NCBI GenBank assembly: GCA_025667525.1
Contig: CM046882.1
Span: forward strand, 212,396,592 to 212,460,591
Direction: 5' to 3'
DNA: 64,000 bases
Source: Glebionis coronaria
Lineage: Eukaryota > Streptophyta > Magnoliopsida > Asterales > Asteraceae
Positions 1 to 11,407 of this stretch are shown in pieces. The notes under the pieces were generated by a model that saw nothing but the letters and a program-made list of their open reading frames with translations, was not told where the DNA came from and made no database searches. Numbering within the stretch: position 1 is the stretch's first letter; every line of letters begins with the position of its first letter. Position numbers and translations under genes: made by a program.

Positions 1-171
1 GCCATGGTTGCAAAAAGCGCAACATACTTACAAAGAGTATCTTGACAAAGGGTGAAAAAATATTTAGATAATATTTTGATCCAATTTAGTCAAGTTTTAA
101 AGGTTATAATAGATTAAGGTTCAATTTTAATTTAAATTGAAGTTGATTAATGTGAGAACACAAAGGTTATA
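1..171. other. Backbone flank left of the Athila element
   Basis: AT-rich stretch without an open frame of note. After removal of the Athila element it would join position 11413, so it is the continuation of the old backbone that also appears at 11413-12948, 46492-47276 and 59006-60445. I see no gene or RNA in it. Confidence 0.5.
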
Positions 172-617
172 ACACATAATAAGTGTGAAAACACTTATCC
201 TTTTACCACTTATTTCCAATAATAACAAGACCAAAACGTGTATTTTATGTCGTAAATGTCGGAATTATGCGTGGTTTGTGTTTTTATTGTGTTTTAGGAC
301 CAAAAGATGAAAAAGGAAGAAAACATGGGCTATCACGGGCTTTTATCAAAGAAAAAGACAAAAGACAAAGTCAAAAGATCAAGAGTGCAAAAAGAACGGA
401 AGTCCAAGGCCTATTCTGAAGATTTATCGAAGAAAACGTCTAAAGACGGAAGTTTAATGAAGTCGAAGAACTCAAGTCTAATAGAAGAAGAAAATTATAA
501 GACAAGTTCAATTTATATCGACAAATCCCGAGACGACGTCGAGAAAGACAAAGAATTAAAATCGAGTCGATACGAGAAGAAAGAATGAAGGAAGCAACAG
601 ATGCACTCCCCACCTCT

Positions 618-650
618 TATATATACCCTCCTAATGACACATTAGGAGGG
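618..650 (+). promoter_or_regulatory. TATA box followed by perfect hairpin in the Athila 5' LTR
   Basis: TATATATA at 618-625 is followed directly by an 11-bp perfect inverted repeat, CCCTCCTAATG (626-636) and CATTAGGAGGG (640-650), with a 3-nt loop. The same block is at 10295-10327 in the 3' LTR. A transcription start about 30 bp after TATA would fall in or just after the hairpin, so it may fold at the extreme 5' end of the RNA. The start site is inferred, the structure is seen. Confidence 0.7.
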
Positions 651-1194
651 TGTTAGCTAGTTTATTTTCCTTTTAGTAGTTTAATTTTTAGAGAGAGAAA
701 GTGTTTAACTTTCTCTCACTAGAACTTCATCTTTTCTTTCTTTTCATGTTTAAGCTTTGATTTGATCTTGTATTTTGGAATCATTAATCTATAAGTTCAA
801 GTTAAGTTTCTTATCTTTAATCTTCTTCTACCTTTCTTTATTTTGATTTTGATTAGTGATAATCTTTGATTTTGTTTTCATCTTGATGCTTATGTGATTA
901 AAAAGTTTATCTTTTTATTCATCTCTAAGTTTTAATACGGATTAAGTTTTGAGCTTTTCATGCTTATTGACTTAGTTTTTGTTTAGCTTATTTACGTTTT
1001 AAGTTTTCTTAAAGTTTTAGTCTTTTTAAAGTTTGATTTAAAAGTTTTGCTTATTTAAAGTTTTGAAAAGTTCTTATTTTATGCTTATTAATTCGGTTTA
1101 TTATTAATTTGGTTAAGTCTTGGTTTGAGTTTATCAAAAATAGCTTATAAACTTGGCTTATTGCATAATACATACCATCGGAAAAGGGAAAACC

Positions 1195-1465
1195 CCTTTC
1201 CGACCTTACATTCCGATCAGGGCTCGTTATTCCGATCAGCTTACTATTATTCCGATCAACAGGATCAGAAAAGGGTTTTAGATTCAGATTGCTATACCGA
1301 TTTGGATTCCAAACAGGGGTGTTTCTTTTGATATTCCGATTGGACCTGATTTTAATTATTCCGATTAAGACATTCCGATAACATTCCTTTTGGTGCATTC
1401 CGACGTGATTCTTCCTTTGACATTCCGATCACATTCCGATCTGATTCTGATGGCAACATTCCGAC
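1195..1465 (+). repeat. ATTCCG motif cluster in the Athila 5' LTR
   Basis: About ten copies of ATTCCG, mostly ATTCCGAT, irregularly spaced 10-40 bp apart. The equivalent cluster lies at about 10885-11145 in the 3' LTR. The spacing is not that of a simple tandem repeat. Similar kernels make up the leader arrays of Copia elements A and C in this window. Confidence 0.75.
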
Positions 1466-1776
1466 GGGTTTAATTTCTTGTTTTTACAAAGTTTTAAGTT
1501 TTAAATTCATTACGTTTTAATTTCCAAAAATTGCACTCTTCCCGAAATCTCTGTTTTTACCAAGTGTTTTTCTAGTAATTTTTCTAGTAATTTTTAGTTT
1601 AATTTTTAAAGCTTTTATTTTACTCAACGACATTTTCATATTTACTTTTAGTTTAAAATAGATAACCAAACCATTTATTTTTCCACCAAGAACGACTGAG
1701 TCGCACTTTCAATTGGTAATCAATTCGAAAAGATCATAACTACGAACTTTCATACGAGGCAAACCCTTGTATTAAA

Positions 1777-1791
1777 TGGCGCCGCTGCCGG
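1777..1791 (+). other. Primer binding site (tRNA-Asp type)
   Basis: The sequence TGGCGCCGCTGCCGG starts two bases after the LTR end. It is complementary to the 3' end of plant tRNA-Asp(GUC) with one mismatch by memory of that tRNA. This is the site where minus-strand DNA synthesis would be primed, and it fixes the 3' limit of the 5' LTR. Confidence 0.85.
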
Positions 1792-2043
1792 CTCTTTTCG
1801 TTAAGATTAACGGTTTTTAGTGAGAGACACGTTGTATTTTGGGATCCGTTCATTCGTGAACGTTATTTTCCTTGCTAAAAATTTTCAAAAATCTATAAAA
1901 AATTAAAAAAATTTCAAAAATACAAAAACATTAAAAAATCATAAAAAGCGTTTCTTTTCCAAAGTTTTGCACCAAAAAGATTTTATTTTTACAAGTACAT
2001 ATATATTCTTTGTTTCTTTGGTTTCTTTCTCTTTTGCAGGTGT

Positions 2044-3926
2044 ATGCGTACTAGATCTTCATCTTATTCTGAGCCCGAGACTCGTGCAGAACTAGATATG
2101 GTTGGTGTGCACAACAACAATAACAACCCACCTCTACCCAATTTAAATAATAATAACAACAACAACAATGTTCCCCCACCCGACCTACGAAAAATGGAGG
2201 AGCTTTGTCAACCAACCATGAACGGACGCGGAGGACCGATTGCGCCGATGCAAATCATGGCTCCTGAATTTTCGTTGAAGCATCACATGATCCAGCAAGT
2301 TCAAAACGCTTGTCCTTTTCCCGGATTACCCGATGATGATGCCAACAAACACCTCGACAAATTCATTACCGTCACCCAAAGCATGAAACTTCCCGGTGTT
2401 ACTATGGATTTCCTTTGCCTACATCTCTTCCCACACACTTTATCCTACCATGCCGAGAAATGGTTTGATCGTCTTCCCAAAACTCAATTCATACATGGAC
2501 TGACATGACTCAACAATTTTTGTCGCGCTACTTTCCACCATCCGTGGTCACTAGTCTTCGCAACCAAATCAGTGGATTTACTCAAGAACCTGGTGAGTCG
2601 CTTTTTGATGCTTGGGAACGTTATAATGTCTTGATCGACCGTTGTCCGAACCATAACATGCTCCCCGTTACTTTGATTGATACCTTCTACAATGGTTTAA
2701 CTTTTCGTGATCGTGATACGATTAATGTTGCCGCCGGTGGTACATTCATGAAGAGAAGACATGAGGAGTGTAGAGAGCTGATTGAGAACATGACCACTCA
2801 CCACAAAAATTGGGATTCTTCCGCATCCTCAAGATCAAACCCGAGAGTCAATGTTTCTTCTACTTCAGCAACCTCAGATATGACCGAATTCACTCACATG
2901 ATGGCCGAAATGAACAAAAATATTCTACTTATAGCTACGAATCAACAACAACAAGCTAAAGTTGTAGCCACGTCTTGTGAGATTTGCGGGGCTTCTCATT
3001 CATACACCGATTGTCCTTATAATCATGACAATCTGGAAAATGTGTATGCCGCCAACGGTAACTTTTCTATGGGAGGCTATCAAGCACGTCCTCAAGGTGA
3101 CCGCAATTTGCTTAGTTATCGTTCGAATAACTTTCTTTCACCACCCGGTTTTCAATCCCATAATAGACCACCACCACCTCCATTGAACAACACACAATAC
3201 CCACCAAGGAACCAAGGCCAAAGAAGTAACTACCAAGGGAATTCTTCTAATAATCAAAGGAATTATAACTCAAATCAAGGGAATTTTCATAATCAAAATC
3301 AAGGGGCTTTTAATGGACAAAACCAAGGGTTTTAAAATAACAACTTTAACCAAGGTTTTAATAATAACAACACTTATCAACAACAATATCCAAACCAAGG
3401 TTTTCAAAATCAAGGGCAAAACACGAATTCCCCTTCAATGGAATTGGTTCTTCAAAATTTGACTGATAAGTTGAGTGAACATGAGAAAATCATGATTGCT
3501 ATGCAAGAATCGAGTGATAAGAAATTTATGCTAATGTATCAAGCCATTAATCCCCAAGGCCCACCCCAAGCTACTCTCCCTTCTAACACCGTGACCAATC
3601 CTAGGGCCAACGTTAATGCCATCACTACTAGGAGCGGTAAGATCATCGTTGAACCTTCTTATTCACCAACTAACCAAGGACCCGAGATTCCTTCTACTTG
3701 TGATATACTACCCGTAATGCCTTCGTCTGCACCTTATGTCCCATCGATACCTCAAGTTTACACCACACCTTTGGTTCCAAAACCGGTTCCTCCACCTTCC
3801 ACTTCTACCACTCCACCACCCAAGGATGTGAGTGAGAATTCCATTCCAAAGCCTTCCTCTCAACCCAATATACCTTATCCCTCAAGGTTGAGGAAAGAGA
3901 ATTTGAAAAACAAGGATGATATTTAG
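2044..3926 (+). pseudogene. gag: Athila gag (capsid/nucleocapsid), broken
   Basis: The Gag protein forms the virus-like particle and binds element RNA. The ATG at 2044 opens a frame with a Ser/Glu-rich and Asn-rich N-terminus, then a capsid region with a retrotransposon-gag style (Trp-Phe near residues 140, followed by FLSRYFPP in the next frame). A one-base shift near 2480-2505 moves the frame. After it the frame is open to a TAA at 3333-3335 and then to a TAG at 3924-3926. A Cys/His motif of form CX2CX3HX4C lies at 2976-3014, slightly different from the usual CX2CX4HX4C knuckle. It is followed by a long Gln/Asn/Gly/Pro-rich tail. The same frame continues into protease, so gag and pol were one reading frame. 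Confidence 0.85.
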
Positions 3927-3944
3927 GTTTCTAACTTTCTTAAA

Positions 3945-4808
3945 ATGTTTAAAGAACTTGATTTCAACATCTCCTTTGATGAGGCTCTCGCTCACATGCC
4001 TAAATATGCTAAGATGTTTAAGGATCTTTTAAGTGATAAGGAAAAATTGCTCGACATCGCCAATACCCAATTAAATGAGAATTGTTCTGCCGTTCTTTTG
4101 AGAAAACTTCCAGTTAAGTTAGGAGATCCGGGTCGCTTTCTTATTCCTTGCAACTTCCCCGGGGTAGAGAATTGTATGGCCCTAGCCGATCTAGGTGCTA
4201 GTATAAACTTAATGCCATTAAGTGTTTAGAAAGAATTATCTCTACCCGAGCTAGTCCCCATGCGAATGACTTTGGAATTAGCTAACTGTACGGTTGCTTA
4301 TCCAGTGGGGGTAGCCAAAGATGTCTTCGTCGGTGTCGACAAATTCACCTTTCTGGCGGATTTTGTTGTCGTTGACTACGAGATGGATCCCCGTGTTCCA
4401 TTAATCATTGGGCGTCCATTCTTGAGGACCGATCGCACTCTCATTTATGTAGCCGCGGGCGAATTAATCATGAGAGTTGGTGACAAGAAAATCATCTTCA
4501 ACATGGGTAAACTTTCTAAGCAGCCTTCTGAAAACGAGAGCGTTAATTTCATTGAAGTTCTTGATGAGGCTTGTGAAGAGCATTTCAAAGACGCTTGTAA
4601 AAGTGGTTCTTCTTCTCTACCCATTGTTGAGACCGTTGCCTCTATTGCTCCTTCACTAACTCCATTTGGAGAAAGTGATTTCCTTTTCAAAAACTTTGAA
4701 GCAAATTTGGGAGATGTGGACTTACAATATGACGATTCTCCCTCCGGTTGGGATGAAGACACTCGTACCATTGAGAAACTTCTCAATGAGGACCATATTT
4801 CTCCATAG
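3945..4808 (+). pseudogene. pro: Athila aspartic protease region
   Basis: This continues the gag frame. The retroviral-type aspartic protease would cut the polyprotein. The catalytic motif reads DLGAS with the Asp codon at 4188-4190. It is followed downstream by the hydrophobic strand and a PLIIGRPFLRT motif that fits the second conserved block of such proteases. An in-frame TAG at 4227-4229 splits the domain just after the active site and another TAG ends it at 4806-4808. About 60 codons beyond, a TGA at 4980-4982 precedes the reverse transcriptase frame. The protein could not be made in full without readthrough. Confidence 0.8.
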
Positions 4809-4982
4809 TCTCCTACAGAAATCTCTATCGATGATCCGCATTTTACTATGCCTCCCATCGAAAATCCTCCGGATTTAGAGCTTAAGGATCTTTCGTCTCA
4901 TCTCGAGTATGTTTTCCTTGAAGACAATAAGAAGTCACATGTCATCATCGCAAAGGACTTGAAAGAGGATGAAAAGTCTTGA

Positions 4983-6743
4983 ATTATCGCCGTGCTGAAG
5001 AATCATAAGAAAACAATTCCTTGGAAAATCTCCGATATTCGTGGAATTGATCCTCACTTTTGCACACATAAAATTCTCATGGAGGACGACTTTAAACCCA
5101 CTATTCAAAACCAAAGAAGGGTGAATCCCAAGATCCATGACTTTATCAAAAAAGAGGTTATCAAACTTCTTGATGCGGGAATGATCTACCCTATCTCGGA
5201 TTCACCATGGGTTAGTCCGGTCCATTGTGTGCCTAAGAAAGGCGGAATCACCGTTGTGCCCAATGAAAACAACGAGTTGATTCCTACTCGTCTCGTTACA
5301 GGGTGGAGAGTTTGTATAGACTATCGCAAACTCAATGATGCTACGAGAAAGGATCATTTCCCCCTTCCTTTTATGGACCAAATGCTTGAACGTCTAGCGG
5401 GTAATGACTATTACTGCTTTTTAGACAGTTTCTCCGGGTATTTTCAAATTCCCATCGATCCTAAAGACCAAGAGAAAACCACATTCACTTGTCCTTATGG
5501 AACATTTTCTTACAAAACAATGCCTTTTGGCTTATGCAATGCTCCTGGGACTTTCCAAAGGTGTATGATGGCTATCTTCCATGACATGGTTGAAGAAACT
5601 ATGGAAGTCTTCATGGACGATTTCTCGGTCTATGGTGATTCTTTCTCTACTTGCCTTGTCAATTTAGAACGCATGCTTAAGCGGTGTGAAGACACTCGCC
5701 TTGTTCTAAATTGGGAAAAATACCATTTCATGGTAAAAGAAGGCATTGTGCTTGGACATAAAATCTCAAAAGTCGGTCTTGAAGTGGACCGTGCTAAAGT
5801 TGATGTCATAGCCAAATTACCTCCACCTTCAACCGTGAAGGGTGTGAGAAGTTTTCTTGGTCATGCGGGCTTCTATCGTCGATTCATTCAAGATTATTCT
5901 AAAATCGCTCGCCCGATGACCCACCTCTTGGAAAAAGATACTCCTTTTATCTTTTCTAAAGAGTGTCTTGAATCCTTCAATCTTCTTAAGGACAAGCTAA
6001 CTAAGGCACCGGTCTTGGTTACCCCTAATTGGGAGCTACATTTTAAATTGATGTGTGATGCTAGCGACTTTGCCATTGGAGCGGTTTTGGGCCAAAGAGT
6101 AAACAAACACTTCCAACCAATCCATTATGCTAGTAGGACAATGAAGGGGGCTCAATTGCATTATACCATTACCGAAAAAGAGCTTTTAGCTGTAGTGTAT
6201 GCTTTTGAGAAGTTCTGCCCCTATCTTGTTCTATCCACCACCATTGTCTATACCGACCATTCCGCGTTGAAGTACTTGTTAACTAAACAAGATTCTAAGC
6301 CAAGACTTCTTCGTTGGGTTTTGCTCCTTCAAGAATTTAACATCAAAATTCGTGACAAGAAGGGAGCCGAAAACCTAGCCGCGGATCATCTAAGTAGACT
6401 TGAGGATCCTTATCAAGGGGATCATCCAAATCAAGAGATCAACAACTCTTTTCCCCTTGAGGCCTTAATGTCTATCAATCCCAATCTTGATCACACCCCG
6501 TGGTTTGCAGACATTGCAAACTACTTAGCGGGTGGAATTCTCAAGGAAGGGTTAACGTCTCAACAAAAGAAAAAGTTCTTTAAAGACACTGAACACTATT
6601 TTTGGGACGACCCTTACCTTTTCAAACAATGTGCGGATCTTGTCATTCGTCGATGTGTTGATGGGCCGACATGGTTACTAATCCTTGAAGCTTGCCATAA
6701 AGGACCCACCCCGGTGGTCACTTTGGTCCTAATTAGACCATGA
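4983..6743 (+). pseudogene. pol: Athila reverse transcriptase and RNase H (plus start of integrase)
   Basis: This is the best preserved part of the element: about 586 codons without a stop. The RT fingers and palm are recognisable: the [11 protein letters not shown] block, the PFGLCNAP block, and the catalytic FMDD at 5610-5621 (FMDD in place of YVDD, normal for Athila). RNase H follows with [14 protein letters not shown], an [12 protein letters not shown] block carrying the catalytic Glu, and [11 protein letters not shown]. The frame then enters the zinc-binding N-terminus of integrase and is lost at a frameshift near 6705-6715, ending at a TGA (6741-6743). The protein would copy element RNA into DNA inside particles. 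It is in frame with gag. Confidence 0.9.
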
Positions 6744-7785
6744 AGAAAGTATTCGACTCTGGATTTTATTGGCCCACCATTTATCATGACGCTCATGAAA
6801 TGGTTAAACATTGTGATGCTTGCCAAAGACAAGGCAAGATCAAACATAAAGATGAGATGCCTCAAAATTTCATACAAGAATGTTAAATCTTTGATGTATG
6901 GGGTATCGACTTTATGGGGTCATTTCTGTCATCTAAAGGGAATAAGTACATCCTCGTAGCCGTTGACTACGTCTCTAAATGGGTTGAAGCTAAGGCTCTC
7001 CCTACGAACGATTCGAGGGTGGTTGTGAACTTTTTGAAACAACTTTTTGCTCGATTTGGTGTTCCTCGTGCTATAATCAGTGATCGCGGGACTCATTTTT
7101 GCAATGATCAATTTGCTAGAGTCATGGCTAAGTACGGTGTCAATCACCGTCTTTCCACCGCTTATCATCCCCAAACAAATGGTCAAGCTGAGATATCTAA
7201 TCGTGGACTGAAGAGAATTCTTGAGCGTACTGTGGGAGAGCATCGTGCCTCGTGGGTCGATAAGTTAGATGATGCGTTGTGGGCTTTCCGTATCGCTTAT
7301 AAGACCCCGATTGGTTGCACTCCATATCGTCTTGTGTACGGGAAGGCATGCCACCTCCCTATTGAGCTGGAACATAAGGCGTACTGGGCCTTAAAGTGGG
7401 CCAATTTTGACATCAACAAAGCCGGCGATCTTCGGAAGATTCAACTCAACGAGCTAAATGAACTAAGGAATGAAGCTTATGAGAACTCATTGATTTACAA
7501 GGAGAAGACTAAGATCATTCATGACTCAAGAATTAAGAACCGAGAGTTTCACGTTGGTGATCATGTCTTACTTTTTAACTCTCGATTGAAGATCTTCTCG
7601 GGCAAGCTGAAGAGCTGTTGGTCTGGTCCATTCACCATCACCAAAGTCTTCCCATATGGCACCATTGAGCTTTCTCAGCCAAATGAGCCAAATTTTAAAG
7701 TGAATGGCTAACGCGTGAAGCTGTACTTTGGTGAGGACATCTCTCATGAGATGATTCCATCCCTCACCACGTTTCCCTTGAACTA
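6740..7785 (+). pseudogene. int: Athila integrase, broken
   Basis: Integrase inserts the DNA copy. After the shift near 6710 the frame carries the second half of the HHCC zinc motif ([10 protein letters not shown] near 6811-6840) and the DDE core. The catalytic Asp residues are in WGIDFMG and SDRGTHF and the Glu in NGQAEISNR. The C-terminal part has a [16 protein letters not shown] segment typical of Gypsy integrases, with no chromodomain. Breaks are a TAG at 6734-6736 in this frame, a TAA near 6883-6885 just before the core, and a TAA at 7709-7711. The frame can be followed past the last to about 7785. Confidence 0.85.
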
Positions 7786-9842
7786 GTTCTGGGTCGAGTC
7801 AGTCTCGTGACTCGGTTAACAAAAACAAGCGCTTCTTAGGAGGCAACCCGTGATCTATCCTTTACCGTTTTCATAATAAGTGTAGGGGGAGCCGCGTATG
7901 TGTTTGTTGTCTTGTTTCTTATGATGTGCAGGGATTAAAGCTTCAAAGATCCATTCTCGATGAATTTTGACGAACCGTGATCCCGTGTACCCGTCTTCCC
8001 GGTTCTATCCTAAACTGTCGTGATTCAATATTTCATATCTTATATGTTCACATTGAAATCACTATAGTTGTCCTTTCCTTAGCAAGATTTAAACAACATG
8101 CACAATGTCCTAAGTGTAGGGGAGTTTACTCCCACATGCTTAAACATTGAGGACAATGTTTATATCAAGTGTAGGGGGACTTCTATCGAAGTAAGTGGGC
8201 TTTTCCATGTATTTGTCCTCATTTTAGCTAGAAAATTTGATTTTTTGACATTTTTCAAAAATTTTAATCTATTTTGGCCTAGTAGTATGGTAGTATTTTC
8301 CTTTGTTATCGTCATTTACTTTCTTTGCTAGAATAAATTTTAATAAAGTGGTTTTAATTTTTTTTATTTTTTTTAACGTTGTGAATCTTTTGACTCAACC
8401 CGAGTTTACTTATCTAAGTTTACTCTAGATAGTATCCTTAACGTGTTTAAGTCAAGTTTTGCTAGGCTTTTATATAGGGAACTTTAAAACACAAAAGTCT
8501 TAACTCTACGGGTTAAGAACAAGAACTTTTCGCAAGTTCCTATAATTGATCCTAGAAAGTCGGTTATCAAGGGAACTTTAAAATGCGAATTCTAAACTTG
8601 AAAAAGTCTAAGAAGATGCAAGATCTTATAGATGACTTGAAAACCCAAAACTTTGATTTAATAGGCTAAGCATCCACGAGTCTCATTCCTTGAGATTTTA
8701 AATTAAGGAGAACGAGAGATGATAGAGTCAATTATAAGTTTGGTATTCTTTCGTGAATTTATGTGAGTTGATTATAAGCTTTTTCTCTCATCGCTTGCTA
8801 ATAAATTTATCTGCAATAAATAAGGTTGTACGATTTGAAAAGTTACTTAGCTTCTAGAACAAGATCGTTTAAAAGTTGCTCGATGTTAATTAGAGTTCAT
8901 AGCCAAGGCATAACTTATTGAAGCGGGATGCGAAGATTGGCGAGTCCGAAAAGGTCCTAACAAGACATGAGGGCTACATTTTGTTGCTAAAGATCCCAAA
9001 GTGATGTGAAGAATCATTTATCAAAAATCAATATGAAGGATCGAGACACACGACGAAAAGCAAGTACTCCCCTAAAGATCATGGAGAAGTCTATCAATAA
9101 AGGCCCTAACAAGGTATGAGGATAAATAGATCCAAGTCCTAAAAGGAGGCGGATCGTTGTATATCAAAGTCTAATATAAAGATTGGAGAAAAATGAACAA
9201 GTCGTGGTCCAAATATGAAGAATCTCTCAAAAAGTTCAAGTGAAGAAATTCCTAATATGAAGAGAAGACCATAATTTCAAGAACGTCTCTCAAGATTTGA
9301 AGTATGAAGTCGCTGCCAAATATCAGTCCGAGAAAGGTCTCAAATCGCGAAGCGAGTTATGCCAAGATATGAACTTTAAGAGGTCCCGAGAAGCAGTTTT
9401 AAAAGATTTTGTCCTTTAGCTAACTATTGATTAAATCGTCCCACTTTATTTTCGGCCTAAATAAACTATCGAAATAAGTCAAACAATGCATCCTCGTGAT
9501 CATTCAAGACAAAATTAAAATATAAGAGATACACCTAGGAATAAGGGAGTCTAAGTAAATAATTGGCCCACATGAATTTGTGTTAGTTTACTAACTTATA
9601 ATAAAAATGATCTCGTTTTTAAGCTTGGTATGAGGAACGTGAAACTTAAGGATGATAAACATTCATGGCAGCCAAAACCCCAATGTAAGTCTTTGATTTC
9701 TTTACTTGTTTTGTACATATTTTTATCTTTTTACTTTCCTTAAAGTTTAGTATTTAATAAAGGCCAAGGTGGGTTATTTATGATGAGAATATAATATGTG
9801 CTTTGAAATTAATGCATTGCATGAGGGCATTGCAATGGTCAA
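7786..9842 (+). other. Athila 3' spacer between integrase and 3' LTR
   Basis: Two kilobases without a supported gene. The only frame of size (8098-8331, 77 codons) has no recognisable domain. Purine tracts of form AAGTGTAGGGGGA recur at about 7880-7892, 8108-8120 and 8167-8180. They resemble the polypurine tract used next to the 3' LTR (9843-9854). In many Athila elements an env-like gene sits here, and none is seen. Confidence 0.7.
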
Positions 9843-9854
9843 GTGTAGAGGATT
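9843..9854 (+). other. Polypurine tract of the Athila element
   Basis: The purine-rich run GTGTAGAGGATT sits directly against the 3' LTR and is the expected plus-strand primer site. It is less pure than the three related tracts upstream, which keep the core GTAGGGGGA. Confidence 0.6.
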
Positions 9855-11407
9855 TAATAAGTGTGAAAACACTTATCCTTTTACCACTTATTTCTAATAA
9901 TAACAAGACCAAAACGTGTATTTTATGTCGTAAATGTCGGAATTATGTGTGGTTTGTGTTTTTATTGAGTTTTAGGACCAAAAGATGAAAAAGGAAGAAA
10001 ACATGGGCTATCACGGGCTTTTATCGAAGAAAAAGACAAAAGACAAAGTCAAAAGATCAAGAGTGCAAAAAGAACGGAAGTCCAAGGCATATTTGAAGAT
10101 TTATCAAAGAAAACGTCTAAAGACGGAAGTTTAATGAAGTCGAAGAACTCAAGTCTAATAGAAGAAGAAAATTATAAGACAAGTTCAATTTATATCGACA
10201 AATCCCGAGATGACGTCGAGAAAGACAAAGAATTAAAATCGAGTCGAGACGAGAAGAAAGAAGGAAGGAAGCAACACATGCACTCCCCACCTCCTATATA
10301 TACCCTCCTAATGACACATTAGGAGGGTGTTAGCTAGTTTATTTTCCTTTTAGTAGTTTAATTTTTAGAGAGAGAAAGTGTTTAACTTTCTCTCACTAGA
10401 ACTTCATCTTTTCTTTCTTTTCTTGTTTAAGCTTTGATTTGATCTTGTATTTTGGAATCATTAATCTATAAGTTCAAGTTAAGTTTCTTATCTTTAATCT
10501 TCTTCTACCTTTCTTTATTTTGATCTTGATTAGTGATAATCTTTGATTTTGTTTTCATCTTGATGCTTATGTGATTAAAAAGTTTATCTTTTTATTCATC
10601 TCTAAGTTTTAATACGGATTAAGTTTTGAGCTTTTCATGCTTATTGACTTAGTTTTTGTTTAGCTTATTTACGTTTTAAGTTTTCTTAAAGTTTTAGTCT
10701 TTTTAAAGTTTGATTTAAAAGTTTTGCTTATTTAAAGTTTTGAAAAGTTCTTATTTTAAGCTTATTAGTTCGGTTTATTATTAATTTGGTTAAGTCTTGG
10801 TTTGAGCTTATCAAAAATAGCTTATAAACTTGGCTTATTGCATAATACATACCATCGGAAAAGGGAAAACCCCTTGCCGACCTTACATTCCGATCAGGGC
10901 TCGTTATTCCGATCAGCTTACTATTATTCCGATCAACAGGATCGGAAAAGGGTTTTAGATTCAGATTGCTATTCTGATTTGGATTCCGATCAGGGTGTTT
11001 CTTTTGATATTCCGATTGGACCTGTTTTTCATTATTCCGATTAAGACATTCCGATAACATTCCTTTTGGTGCATTCCGACGTGATTCTTTCTTTGACATT
11101 CCGATCACATTCCGATCTGATTCCGATGGCAACATTCCGACGGGTTTAATTTCTTGTTTTTACAAAGTTTTAAGTTTTAAATTCATTACGTTTTAAGTGT
11201 TTTTCTAGTAATTTTTCTAGTAATTTTTAGTTTAATTTGTAAAGCTTTTATTTTACTCAACCACATTTTCATATTTACTTTTAGTTTAAAATAGATAACC
11301 AAACCGTTTATTTTTCCACCAAGAACGACTGAGTCACACTTTCAATTGGTAATCAATTCGAAAATATCGGAACTACGAACTTTCATACGAGGCAAACCCT
11401 TGTATTA
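9855..11407 (+). repeat. 3' LTR of the Athila element
   Basis: This is the copy of 177-1774, with roughly 36 substitutions by eye and a 45-bp deletion near 11195. The termini are again TAATA and TATTA, followed by the duplication ACACA (11408-11412). It carries the TATA-hairpin block at 10295-10327 and the ATTCCG cluster at about 10885-11145. Confidence 0.88.

Larger units (their letters stand above)
177..1774 (+). repeat. 5' LTR of the Athila element
   Basis: Direct repeat of 9855-11407. The boundary set by the ACACA duplication gives termini TAATA...TATTA, which are inverted repeats of each other but not the usual TG...CA. The LTR contains a TATA box with hairpin (618-650), a cluster of about ten ATTCCG motifs (1205-1465), and a short tandem duplication of TTTTTCTAGTAA near 1565-1595. 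A 45-bp stretch near 1515-1565 is absent from the 3' LTR. The lysine-rich open frame at 307-588 is not kept in the other LTR and is not taken as a gene. Confidence 0.88.
177..11407 (+). mobile_element. Athila-type Gypsy LTR retrotransposon (degenerate)
   Basis: An 11.2-kb element with two long direct repeats (177-1774 and 9855-11407). It is flanked by the 5-bp target duplication ACACA (172-176 and 11408-11412). A tRNA-Asp-type primer site follows the left LTR. The order gag, protease, reverse transcriptase, RNase H, integrase is that of Gypsy elements. The protein style (RT motif FMDD, protease motif DLGAS, no chromodomain seen, long 3' spacer) fits the Athila lineage by family knowledge. The gag-pol frame is interrupted by several in-frame stops and at least two frameshifts, so it is not autonomous. 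The LTRs differ at roughly 36 places by eye plus one 45-bp deletion. No env-like gene is visible between integrase and the 3' LTR. Confidence 0.92.

Noticed and set aside
307..588. 93-codon lysine-rich frame in the Athila 5' LTR
   Set aside because: The copy in the 3' LTR is broken by small changes, no domain is visible, and it lies just ahead of the TATA box. Probably chance in A-rich DNA.
1777..1794. A tRNA gene near the Athila primer site
   Set aside because: Only the primer-site complement of a tRNA 3' end is present. No cloverleaf or internal promoter boxes.
8098..8331. 77-codon frame in the Athila 3' spacer as a possible env remnant
   Set aside because: Too short, no signal peptide pattern that can be trusted, and it overlaps the repeated purine tracts.
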